DNA from: Cymbidium sinense
Taxonomy: Eukaryota; Streptophyta; Magnoliopsida; Asparagales; Orchidaceae
Reading direction: 5' to 3'
NCBI GenBank assembly: GCA_021442155.1
Contig: CM038221.1
Coordinates: 29,727,906 to 29,791,905 of the forward strand
Length of the DNA stretch: 64,000 nt
Shown: positions 45,036 through 55,407 of the stretch, piece by piece
Numbering within the stretch: position 1 is the stretch's first letter
How the letters are laid out: every line of letters starts with the position of its first letter
Translations under genes and position numbers: made by a program
The notes under the pieces: model-generated
Told to the model about the DNA's origin: nothing
Seen by the model: the letters and a program-made list of their open reading frames with translations, nothing else
Databases searched by the model: none

Positions 45036-45098
45036 CTCAACTATCTCTGAATTTGCTGAAGTGGGACCTTTCAGATCTTCAGTTTCCTTTGTACTCTC
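45036..45098 (-). other. Exon-like segment of unknown origin in the Pack-MULE, minus strand
   Basis: A 63 bp phase-0 stretch reads 'ESTKETEDLKGPTSANSEIV' followed by E. It is bounded by an acceptor ('TATTTTGTAG') and a GT donor. It lies upstream of the MYB exon on the same strand. It does not match the part of FLP that should precede 'AQKIFG', so it may be an exon from a third gene or from a poorly conserved part of FLP. Function unknown. Confidence 0.4.
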
Positions 45099-45266
45099 CT
45101 ACAAAATACATCAAATTTCCATACGTAAAAATACTCAGTTCCATCAATTCAATAAGAGGAAACTTCGGATAACACTTCAGTCTGATGTCAAAAGATGACT
45201 AGTATGCTAATTTACAAAATTTAAGCAAGTGCAAATACATTTAAGAAAAAAAAATAGTAACTCATA

Positions 45267-45411
45267 TCAGAGTGAACAAAGGAAAACTGAGATTAATGAA
45301 CACGCCAGTTTCTTGCTTGTCTGGGACTCCATGAATTCAATAACGCCATCCACACTCCGGTTTGGAATGTTGGAAGTGGAGACGTGAAAAAGAATCAAAC
45401 TACAAGATTCT
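45267..45411 (-). other. Open stretch downstream of the right TIR, minus strand
   Basis: Reading out of the right TIR on the minus strand, an open frame gives 'SNIPNRSVDGVIEFMESQTS' followed by 'KKLACSL...'. It is not recognised. It could be a captured exon or just 5' leader. An unconfirmed ATG lies in the TIR part of this frame. Confidence 0.3.
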
Positions 45412-45780
45412 TCGACGAGAGAGGCTCGCATGGACGGAACGAGAATGAGGGGCAAATCTCGATTCGGGACTGAGAGAATGAGGGACTGTTTTCCCACGGC
45501 GGTCCACGTCTTTCTCACTCTCTCTCGCTCTCTCACTCTCTCGCTCTCTCACTCTCGAGGAATCAAAATGCACAGCAGAAAAGAGGGAAAAAGGAACTGA
45601 ACGCTCACCAACGTAAATGCCCTGAATGAGTCCTTCACCGCTCCATCTCCACTCTTACGGAAGGCTTATGGAATGGTAAAATGATTTACGGTAATATTTG
45701 TGGTATATGGGTAATATTAAAGTTTGATGTGTTAAATGAGTAAATTGTATAGTTTGGAGTGGTATGTATGTAAAAACCCC
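45412..45780 (-). repeat. Right terminal inverted repeat of the Pack-MULE
   Basis: This is the inverted partner of 40,769-41,162. It differs from the left copy by several indels, for example in the poly-GAGA tract and the segment near 45,600, and by scattered substitutions, suggesting a moderately old insertion. Transcription from here would read through the MYB exons. Confidence 0.9.
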
Positions 45781-45939
45781 AAGTAAAAAAGGAGTTACCG
45801 TCTCTCTCTCTCTCTCTCTCTCTCTCTTTGTGATCTAAAGGAAATCGAAAAAAAAAGGGAGTTGCCGTCTCTCTCTCTCTCTCTCTTTGTGATCTAAAGG
45901 AAATTGAAAAAAAAAGTAAAGTAAAAAAGAGAGTTCTCG

Positions 45940-45970
<31 letters not shown>

Positions 45971-46140
45971 ATAAACTACAGAAGAACAAAAAAAAAAGAA
46001 GAAAAGTGTTAAATCTCAAGTTTACTGGAAATATGAATTTGCATAATTTACTATATTCTGTGTGGGTCTTTGCTCTTTCTCGTGGAGAAGCATGCCATCT
46101 CCTCCCCCTCTCGCTCTCTCTCTCTCTCATTTGTAGAAAC
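45781..46140. repeat. Right part of the CT-rich tandem repeat array
   Basis: Units contain a (CT)n run (45,801-45,827, 45,870-45,887, 45,941-45,968, 46,112-46,127), then 'TTTGTGATCTAAAGGAAAT', then poly-A. Two short units precede a longer one with 'GAATTTGCATAATTTACTAT', matching the units left of the Pack-MULE. Confidence 0.8.
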
Positions 46141-48978
46141 CGAAATAACAGAAAAAAATGAGAGGTTAATGTGTCTAAACCTCATTGATTATCAAAATCA
46201 ATACATATGTATAGATACAAAAAAATGATCAAGCTTAAATGCTCATAAAATCTCAATTGTGGCATGTTCGACGCGACGAGCAGAACCTGTATGCGCTCTT
46301 TATAGTGCGGTAGGGAAAACTCATAGGCGACGCTCGTGATGCAACAGGGAAAATTATGTGATTTTTCTTATGCAGATAATCTATACATGCTCTTTGTAGC
46401 GTGGTAGGGGAAAAAGACTTTGTCATTGATTTATATCATGCCCTCTTTGTAGAAGCGGTGAGCTGATCCCAGATGTAACCTCCCACGAGGGACGACTAGG
46501 AAGTTGCCAAATTTTGGATTAATAATGGACTCAAATGAACTTAAGTATAATATAAATATAGCTTAAATAAAAAAAGACCTAAGCAAAAGTTCATAATCTA
46601 AAAAAATGCATCATAACAATTAAAATAAAGAATTAAGAAACAAAAAAATTATTTACAAAATAAAATCAATTACAGAAAAAGAAGGAGAATGCCAGAACTT
46701 ACGAGGGGACTTATAACTTCACTCCAAAAGACAAGCACAACTTTCTCACACCCAAAACCTTCAGACGACTTAACAGAACTGAATGGATCCGAATGAAAAT
46801 GCATTAAACTTGCCTCACATTTATAGTTGAATTTGGAAATCTCGTGGGGCCAGTCAAGCAATATTCAAAGCATATGAAAACAATAAGTGTCATTCGGGTC
46901 ATATTCAAATCACAAAAAGACAAAATTGTAAACACACATCGCGCCGGATGACCCCTTATCTTGGGTCGGTCGGCGTGTAAGAGGATGACTCGATTGGACA
47001 GATTCCGGCGTTCCGGCGTCTTCTTTGGAACGAAGCAGTGAAAAGGTGTATCTAATCAAATTATCACTAAACTATTGCTTGTTTTCAACCTTACGATCAC
47101 TTTCCGGATGACCCCATCTTGGGGTCGTCGAAGTGTAACAGAATAGGATATTCGATTGGACCGGCACATGCTCCGAAGCTTCTTTGCGGCAGCCAGTGAA
47201 AGGTGTATCTAATCAATCATCATAAAAGCAATTCATATCTACTTAACTTAATTCATAACACAAATCGAAGCGTGAAATCTTTAAATAAATCTGAGCGGTA
47301 AAGACATTTAATTTATGCGTCAAAAACTTTTAAGCTTCAGCTATCAACAAAGCAGACTACTTACCCGGTCTTTTCGCGAAATTTTCAGGTAGCGTCATAA
47401 AATTTAAAAGCTTAGTGAGACAAGAATCTAAAAGCTCGGTCTGAGCGGTAAACAATCGTGCATGAATATGTAAATTTACAAAATTTGGTAAAGCGTAGTA
47501 CTGCGATAATGTAACGTTATGCGGAACAATATCTTGGGGTGCGAAATGTAACAATATAAGCGAATAATATCTTTGTAAGTTAAATCTTGTATCGTCGATG
47601 TCGATTGATTTTTTTTATTCAGGTTATATATCAAATCATTCTAGAAATGTCATTTATAATTGCATAGGTTTTGACTTTCATTCATAAGGGTGTCCAGGCT
47701 CGGCCTAAAACAAGTAGGTAAAGCTGAAACCATACTAACATACACACACGCACAGGTTAGACCTACGACACCACCAATGCGAGTGGGGATATTAAGATCC
47801 CAATGTTCGTCATCGAACTTTTTTTATCTGCTTGATTCGCAGTATAGCCTTCCGTAATTTTTCGACATTTCCTGTTTATCACATTCACGCATTTACAATG
47901 TATTAAAACATTTATATGCCAAATGAAATCAATGTTGAACTAGGCGATTACATTGTAAATCATTAATCATGAGGTCAAATACTAAACATTTGTATTTACA
48001 TTCAATATGGCCGTACATTCAATATGGCAAATCTATGTACAATTTACTGGCGGTAGTGATTGGCATACATGGCGTAAACGAATTTACATTAGCAATTATG
48101 TCACCTCGATTAATGCAGGTCGTTAATGATGTGTCTCGATTCCTCCTAGTACAAAAATAAAATAACTTCTTAAGCACTTCTATAACATATAACTCATAAA
48201 TGAAACATAATTAACATCTTACACGAAATAGATATCTCTCATAAGCTTTGGAAACAGAGTGCGACTCCAAAGTAATCTCCAAAGAAATCTCTAACGTCAC
48301 TATTAATTACCTTGATCAATAAACTAAAATTAACAAACCGTTAATCCAAATCCCCAATTTAATATGCAATAATTACTGACTCACTGCGGCCAAAAGCAGA
48401 ACTCCCCGTCATGTATTTTATCAAGGAAGGCGAAAGAAAAGGGATAGGGAAAGAAATTAGTAAACAATTTCCCAATTTTCCCGTCGGGATAGAAATCCCT
48501 GGCCAGCCGATCGGTTCAGCCGAGCCGTCGGTTCCGGAAGCCGGAGCCGGTTCGGAATTTCCCAACAGCCGGCGGTTTACGGACTTTCAACCCGTCGGTT
48601 CGCAGGATTTCCCAAATCTGGCGGGGACTTACAGTGCGGCCTTCGCCGAGCGATTCGGCGCTTCCAGCGATCGTCGTGTCAGCGTCAGCGAAGATGAAGC
48701 GATGAAGAAGCGGCGGTTCTGGTGGCCGACCGGAGCGGATCGTCGCGTTCGTCGTTACGTCACGGAGAGGTTACATTACGGGAGAGGCATCGAAGCGAAG
48801 AAGGCAGAGGCGGTCTCGATCAGCGAGGAGGAAGGAAGGAATTTACCTTGATCGATCCACAGCGTCGAAGGCTTTAATCCCGCTGAAGTAAAGTGGATTT
48901 GCTACTGATAACTTCTGATAACGGTTTAATTAGCTTAAACAAAAAATTAATTAGGAAATAATTAAATGGGATATTACA
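46141..48978 (-). mobile_element. Truncated LTR retrotransposon, minus orientation (LTR plus start of internal region)
   Basis: On the minus strand an LTR runs from TGTAATATCCC (48,978) to GGGAGGTTACA (46,474), forming the short inverted termini TG...CA expected of an LTR of about 2.5 kb. It is followed on the minus strand by 'TCTGGGATCAGCTC', a diverged primer-binding site resembling the initiator tRNA-Met type 'TGGTATCAGAGC'. About 300 bp of internal sequence remain before the element meets the CT-rich array. No gag or pol survives. The GC-rich island at 48,480-48,850 is part of the LTR near its 5' end. The plus-strand open frame there (48,411-48,851) is not recognised and is probably not a gene. 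Confidence 0.65.
46937..47225. repeat. Two-copy direct repeat inside the LTR
   Basis: Two tandem units of about 130-160 bp share 'CCGGATGACCCC.TCTTGGG', 'GTGTAA.AG', 'TTCGATTGGAC' and 'AAAGGTGTATCTAATCAA'. They are diverged, so the duplication is not recent. Confidence 0.85.
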
Positions 48979-51136
48979 CACACGCATATTTAAGTCATTT
49001 ACAAACAAACTTCACCGTTCAAATAAAGTCAAAATTTTGAAAGAGCATCTTGTTAAGAATCTAAAAAGTGATCAAGTTAAAAGTAAAACTTTGATTTCAA
49101 ATCTTTTACGCCACTTGATTTGTAATACGAGTTTTGAAGCAGACAGAAAATATTGACTCAAAATTTAAATGAATAGTGTATGTATTCTATTTAACACAAA
49201 TACTTCAAATTTCATTCAAAAAAAATATTAGATTGAAGTGAATCCTACACAAATTATAATGCAAATCATCTTCTAGTTCGAGTATTTCAAAATTTATGCA
49301 AGCACTTACATTTGATAATTTATATATGCATTGTAAGACAATCCTATGTTTAGTTTACTTGTGTTGATATATGTATAAATGCTTTAGAAGATATTGAATT
49401 CTCTAAAATGTGTGTAACCATTTAAGTTGAAATCAATCAATAAGCGCGTGAGCTCCAACACTATACTGAATGCTTAAACTTAGTGTCCGAGAATGTTGCG
49501 CGGGTTGATTCCCTGTTGTGTCTCAAGACCAGATCTAGGTTAACAAAACCTAAAAATCTAATGATGTTATTATAATATATTTAAACTAATAAAAATATCT
49601 GAGAATCTAATTCTATCATATGATATCAGATCTGATCCGATATTATTAAATTAATAGAGTCGAGAGGATCTGAAATAGCTAAAGAATAAATCACCGAGAT
49701 GATAGCTATGTTAAATGAAAATTTTAACCGGAGAGGATACTTCCATCAAAATATGATTACAATTTCAAAACAAATTAACTTAAATTGAATATCAATCTAA
49801 ATGCAGAATTTAAAATATCATTGAGTTATAAATGTCTAAGTGAAATTTAATATTAAAAAGTTAAAGTTAAAAATTCAACTTGCATTCCGCAATTATTTGT
49901 CAGAGGTTAAAAATTAAGAAAACCCTAGCTCACAAAGAAGCCAAAGTTTTGTCAGCAAAGATGTGGCTCGTGTCATCTAACTACGTGGTTTAAATTTAAT
50001 AGCTCTCACGTGATCTTCTGAAATCATCAGCAGGATAGTCATAAATGATATAATAATAATACGATCGTGTAGCAGGTATGCTCCTGATGGCTCGTATTTT
50101 GAGTTGTGAAAGGTACACGATAAAGACAAAACTCTACAAAATTTAGGTGAACTTAAATTTGTCTCCTTGACAAATATCACCCCAAGTCTACCGGATTGCT
50201 TTGGACGTCTGGTTCTTGGCAAGGATCTTTGTTATGTTGGATCGGATCATAAATCATTAAGTAGGGAAGGCGCGAGATGATGGAACCATGAGATCTAGCC
50301 CGGGCGCATCATCATTCCCCCAACCATCCGCTTTAAGTTAAATATAATGAATTTCATAAATTTCAAAATTTAAACTCCACATACTACTATTATACTGCTA
50401 CGCACTAAGTGACATAATGACTAGTTTTAATCTAAATTTCTCTCTCAGGATTGAGAGGGGTAATTAACTACAGAAGCTTGCGCCTATAGGAAATCTGGAA
50501 CCAAATCTAAAATTATATGAGGATGAAATCTCGATAATGTCTTTCTACTTATATCTAGCTTACGAAATTTCTTGATATTAAATTATATTCTAGGTGATTT
50601 AATTTTGAAACCTATAGTTGAAAAATTAAGCGTGTTAAATCATCATTAAAGGTGCTCACGTGATCGATTTTACCTGTGTCATTTGTAATTATTTTAAATA
50701 ATTATTTTTATACTTAAATTTAGAAAAATCGAATGGATCAATTTATTTTTAAATCGAAATGAATCAAAGTAAATTTTAATTTGGTCAACTAACTTTAGTG
50801 CTAGATGAATCAAAATATAATTAATTTTAATAATGAATGTAATTATCATTAGTGTAAATAATATATTAAAATTTATAATTTTATCACGTGGACTAAATAA
50901 TATCCCTACTGATTTTTTATGTAACTCGTTTATAGTCAGTTACTTATAACTAACATATTTTTATTTATTTAATATTTAAATGAATTAGTATAATTTAATT
51001 TTTAATTTAATCGGTTTTTAAAAAATAAAATTCACACAAAAAATCATAACTAAAAAAAGTTAAAACACAATAAATACTCAAATTGATGTTTTAATAAGAG
51101 AATCTGACAAATCAAATAAGATCAATTTTATTCAAT
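48979..51136. other. AT-rich intergenic sequence; no gene recognised
   Basis: A GC-richer stretch near 49,940-50,330 ('GAGATCTAGCCCGGGCGCAT') may be a decayed repeat fragment, but I cannot assign it. The small open frames here lack any family resemblance. Confidence 0.6.
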
Positions 51137-51395
51137 TTTAATCAAAGAAGATTTACATACATACCACACAATTCTTATGCATTTACATATCTAACATCTA
51201 AAGTTAGATATTTACTTATCTAACACTTTCCTATACTTGAAAATGCACATTACACTTTTAAAAAGTGAGTGATAATGATATTTTTGATGTGATATTGAAG
51301 GTTGGAGTGTTATATATGTAAAAATTGAAGTTTGAGTATTAGATTTGTAAATACATGAGAATTATGTGGTATGTATGTAAATCCCTTTAATCAAA
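51137..51395. mobile_element. Foldback MITE with 10 bp target duplication and Pack-MULE-like TIR
   Basis: The 239 bp body (51,147-51,385) begins GAAGATTTACATACATACCA and its other end, reverse complemented, begins GGGATTTACATACATACCAC. The TIR similarity continues over about 50 bp. It is flanked by a perfect direct repeat TTTAATCAAA at 51,137-51,146 and 51,386-51,395, the size expected for Mutator-type transposition. It shares the 15 bp TTACATACATACCAC with the ends of the element at 40,769-45,780, so both could be moved by the same transposase. No coding capacity. Confidence 0.85.
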
Positions 51396-52540
51396 TAGTA
51401 CAAGCCCTTAACATTATTGATCTAGGGGCTCTTTGGTTGTGTGAAAAGGAATACAGTGTAAAAATAATACAATATAAAAAGAATGCAATGTATTTGGATT
51501 ACTTTATGATTGTTTGGTTGAAGACTCTAGAAATACATGAGTTTATTTTTTTTTGTAAAATAAATATTATGTAAAGTATTCTTGAGGTTGTGAGTGGCGG
51601 CGGTTAAAACAACAACTAGTGGTCGGAGGCTGATGACCAATCGGTGGCGCCACTATGGTAGTCGCAAAGGACGGTGGAGATCCAATGATGACGGCAGCGG
51701 CAATGATCTATGTAGGTTGTCGGTGGAGGTTAGCGGCAGCGGCCATAATACTTTATATATTATAACATCGCAGAACTATGAAACTAAATTATATGTTTCA
51801 AATAACGCAACCGAAGAATATAAGTATTTCTTGAACGTGCAACAAATTTTTTTTCAAGTTCTATGATATCAGTTTTAAGTGCAATTGAATAAAATATGTC
51901 TTTGTAATCAGTATTTGAAAAGGACTTTACTGCAAAGATGTAACTGGAGATTGATATAAGAGATCTATGTGTTCATAGTAAGTTTTCATTAGGTCATAGT
52001 TGCATAAAAAAATATTTATTCTCGTAAACAAGAGATAAATGGGTGGCACAAAATATTTGCTTATCTACATATATTATTTACTTTTTATCTCATTAATATT
52101 CTTCACTCTTTTGACTTTTCTCTCTCCAACCCTGAGCACAATTCCTCTATTAGCCATATTCATAGAGGTTAAAAGAAAGCCTAATGGCTCTAATGCCAAG
52201 CCACCTTGCAAATCATCAACTCCTAAGATGATTGTTGGTTTTCTTTTATGAAGACCTTCAACTTTTTAGTATCGCCTTTGAGTCTTTGATGCTTATTGTT
52301 GACTGCCCAATTGATAACCCTTTTATAAAACACTGGACAAGCTTTTATTCACTCTAATAAGCACATCTCTGATTATTGCCTCTACACTTGGATAAATGAT
52401 GGAGAATAATAAGATTTGCTCCTTAATAACCTACATTATTCATCTATTTATATAATACCTAAAAGCAGTAAGAAATAGATATGCAAAAAGGGTTGGTAGA
52501 GTTTTTAGTATTGTAGATAAGGATTTCTTAAAATCACATT
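51396..52540. other. AT-rich intergenic sequence; no gene recognised
   Basis: A GC-richer patch at 51,590-51,740 ('GGTGGCGCCACTATGGTAG') holds an open frame with many Arg/Ser/Gly codons, without any recognisable family. The remainder is ordinary AT-rich DNA. Confidence 0.5.
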
Positions 52541-53197
52541 AAAAGTATGTTTGGGATAGGTGCAATTGTTTGAAAAAGTAGTGATGGAGGTGCTATAGAA
52601 GAAGCTACTGTTTGAAGAAGCTATGATGGGTATACAATTTTTTATTTTTTTTACAAAAGTCAAACTACATCTTTCTAACCTCCATTGTAAGTAGTTAGGT
52701 CATATTGAAAAATGTAGATTTTCCACCTCAATGAAGCTAAAACATAGCTCGAACGCATTACTCACATGACATTGTTGTGTGGTGCGGTACTATACCACAA
52801 CATCACCGCCGCCACAAATAACGCCTAAAAGTGTATTATAGCATATAAATGTATAGTATTTTGACTTTTATGATAAAAATAGGTGAGAAAATTACTTACA
52901 TGTTTTACCGATCTAATATCGGGAAATTAAACGGCTGTTCAGTAGCCGCACTGTAGTGTCATTTAAGTATTTCATTCGGGTTGCATTTTAGCTCCATTTT
53001 GAGAAATATGCGGGAGGAAACATGTGTTTTCCACTCTAACCTTGCTACCTGCAGTACCGGTCAAAAAGTTGAAATTTGATTTAATTAAAATAAAAAAAAA
53101 TTGTATACTCATCGCAGCTTCTTCAAACATCAGCTTCTTTTGTGGCATCTCAACAACTATTTTTTCAAATAGTTATAGCTATCCCAAACAAACTTTA
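52539..53197. mobile_element. Non-autonomous TIR element of about 650 bp (MITE-like)
   Basis: The left end 'TATGTTTGGGATAGGTGCAA' and the right end, reverse complemented, 'TTTGTTTGGGATAGCTATAA' remain alignable for about 90 bp, including 'TTTGAAGAAGCT' on both arms. The trinucleotide TTA flanks both ends (52,539-52,541 and 53,195-53,197), consistent with a PIF/Harbinger-type site duplication, though the termini are slightly ragged. The interior contains a 'CACCGCCGCC' patch and no recognised ORF. Confidence 0.75.
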
Positions 53198-54039
53198 AAT
53201 TTCTATGAATTATCAAGAGAAAGTCATCTATGTGCCATAGTCTATCTTAATCTTTTATAAGGGTTAATTAAAGATTTCTATTGATTCAATTTATTAGTGT
53301 CAAGCATGTTAGCCTTCTATGATAATATTTTGCTTTTCTATCATTTCCCCTAATCCTAAAACACTATTTGTCTTATAATGCATCTTACCCTTTGTTAAAT
53401 CTTGCTCAAAATATTATTTTATCATGCATTATTTCTTCATGTTCACCATTATTTTGAATTCACAGTTGTTCCTATTATTTTTAATATATGACATCATTTA
53501 AAGAGTGTCATATTTATTTGTGCTTATTATCATATTTAGACATCTTTCAAGTATCAATACATGATATTGTGATGTAATCTTTTTACATAGACACTTATCA
53601 TTATTGATCAAATAAATATTTTTGTATCCTCTCCTGTATAAGCCTAAGTATTTATATCGAGCATAATGAAAAGATACACTTGAATCCACAACTTAAGATT
53701 CATTAAAACTATTTAGGCTAATGATTAGTGCATTAGATCTTTATTCACCTGCAATATTTATAAATTTGTATAAATAATTTTAACTCGTCATATTCATTTG
53801 TGAAAAATCTCTTTTTATGTGGTAGATTTTGCTACAATCATGGCCTTTTCATTGATTTTCTTACTCATATTTAGTTCTACCTCCATTAATGTATTAGTAT
53901 GTGCTTTTTCCTCAACCATGAAGATTTAGAGCATAAAAAGCACATTCATTTGATCATTATACCCACAATTTCTCACTTGAGCTTTTGTCACACACATAAT
54001 TGAGTTTCAATTTTAGATATTCACATGAACTATTAACTG
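53198..54039. other. AT-rich intergenic sequence; no gene seen
   Basis: Only short open frames on both strands, without conserved features. No repeats of note. Confidence 0.6.
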
Positions 54040-54450
54040 TTAGGGGTACGCATTTTTCTGTTAAAATCGAAAAATAGAACCGACCCGAACCGAATTTTCG
54101 AATTCGATTCAGTTTTATAATTTTTTTTTCTCGAATTTGGGTTTTAAATTTGGTAATATTCAATTTTCAGTTTTCGATTCGATTTTATATCATCTTAATC
54201 AAATCAAACCGATTAAACTGAAAATAACTAAAAATAATTTATTTATTTTTGAAAATTTTTTCTTAAGAAAGCAAATTCAATGATAAATTTGTATTTTTAT
54301 TGATTTCATTTATTAGAGAATTGTTTGAATTTGTATGAAATGATTTACTAAGTGAAGTAATTATTTGATAAATAATTATTATAAAATTATATTTTTATTT
54401 TTTTAGCTTTTCTAAATTGAACCGAAAATCTAAAAAAAATTTCAACTTAG
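54040..54450. mobile_element. Decayed hAT-type MITE-like sequence
   Basis: It begins 'TAGGGGTACGCATTTTTCTG' and continues with 'ACCGACCCGAACCGAATTTT' and 'ATTCAGTTTTATAA', then the complementary 'AAATCAAACCGATTAAAC' and 'AATTGAACCGAAAATC'. The 'TAGGGGTG..CA' start and alternating CGAACCGAA/TTCGGTTT blocks resemble a common class of plant hAT MITEs. A matching right terminus was not found, so the copy may be truncated or too decayed to delimit. Confidence 0.5.
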
Positions 54451-54956
54451 CCTTCTAGTTGTGATGATAACAACTTCAATGCATGAACTCATTAGTGAAG
54501 TTAATATCAATTAAATTTATTGAATTGTGATCAAAAGAAACTCATTGTTATGTCTCACTATAAAAACACATTTAGCTATCGTAAGATTGCAAATTTTTCT
54601 TGGTAGATATATATAGGTTATCATCAAAGATTTCGTTATGTTCGATAGAGCTTTTATTATGTCGTTTTATGATTTTCTCTTGTAATATTTGAGGGCAAGA
54701 TTTTTTCAATGAGATTGAAGCCTCATTTACACATTATAAAGCATCATTTCTCTAATAGATATGAATGCAACTTCTTCTAACATAGGAAATCTCTCTATGT
54801 GATAGTGTCCAACATAATAATTTTTAGATATATTTGACTCATATACATGGTAATTTCTCACTTTTAATTTAAAAAGGTTATGTTAAAATTTAAATTAATA
54901 ATCTAAATTGATAAAAAAACTCAATATTATATTCAAGTTTTAGTTCATAAAAATAA

Positions 54957-55172
54957 AAAAAATGTATATAAATATTACATAATTTTTATGCACTTATATA
55001 TCTAATATTTATAAATATAATTTTTTGTATGCAAGAAATATGCATTTTATTTTAAAAACTAATATAATACTATTTTTAATATAATATTAATGATTTGATG
55101 TTATTTATATAAATATGAAAAATTATTTATTAGATAAATATAAGAATTATGATATATATATGCAATTTTTTT
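54957..55172. mobile_element. Decayed copy of the 51,147-51,385 MITE upstream of the CLPX exon
   Basis: The left arm 'ATTACATAATTTTTATGCAC' followed by 'TTATATATCTAATAT' aligns with 'ACCACACAATTCTTATGCAT' of the intact MITE. The right arm 'ATTAGATAAATATAAGAATT' aligns with its other arm. C-to-T and G-to-A differences dominate, as expected from decay of methylated cytosines. It lies only about 240 bp upstream of the CLPX start codon, where it could form part of the promoter. Confidence 0.6.
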
Positions 55173-55407
55173 AGACTGAATTTATCGAGTTTTACTAGTT
55201 CTCAGACCACATCACCGAAGCCCGCACATTCGACCATATTTGCCGCTGGGATTACTTCGACGGCTCTATCTGTTCTAGCGCATTTCGGATTATCCTCTCA
55301 ATTCTACATCTTCCAGTATCGAGCACCTTGAAAAGTAAAACGTTTGGGGACGCGAGAAACGCTTGAAGGCGGTATTTTCCTCCTCGCTATTCCCCTTTCA
55401 CCTACCC
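55173..55407 (+). promoter_or_regulatory. Putative promoter and 5' UTR of the CLPX-like gene
   Basis: Base composition switches from strongly AT-rich to GC-richer at about 55,190, just upstream of the CLPX exon. No clear TATA box at a convincing distance could be fixed. The start codon chosen is 55,408, because the residues after it resemble a mitochondrial targeting peptide. The extended reading from 55,363 would need a TTG start. Confidence 0.45.

Larger units (their letters stand above)
40769..45780. mobile_element. Pack-MULE-like non-autonomous Mutator-type element carrying two captured genes
   Basis: Positions 40,769-41,162 and 45,412-45,780 are inverted copies of each other, beginning 'GGGGTTTTTACATACATACC' at both ends and staying alignable for about 370-395 bp. 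TIRs of this length, a CpG-richer inner part, absence of any transposase, and an interior made of pieces of unrelated host genes with introns retained are hallmarks of plant Pack-MULEs. Flanks read CTAAAAAAG on the left and GTAAAAAAG two bases outside the right terminus. That is an imperfect candidate for a 9 bp target duplication, weakened by the poly-A context. The interior holds a sphinganine hydroxylase fragment on the plus strand and FLP/MYB124 exons on the minus strand, each positioned downstream of one TIR. Confidence 0.85.

Noticed and set aside
48411..48851. 146-codon plus-strand open frame in a GC-rich island
   Set aside because: It lies within the LTR of a minus-oriented retrotransposon, has no recognisable domain, and is explained by high GC lowering stop frequency.
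49600..49640. A 'GATATCAGATCTGATCC' motif resembling an initiator tRNA-Met primer-binding site
   Set aside because: No LTR terminus (TG...CA) precedes it at the required spacing, and no coding remnant follows.
54040..54460. Whether the CGAACCGAA-rich sequence is a complete hAT MITE
   Set aside because: Only one terminus is readable, and no 8 bp duplication or right end could be found, so completeness was not claimed.
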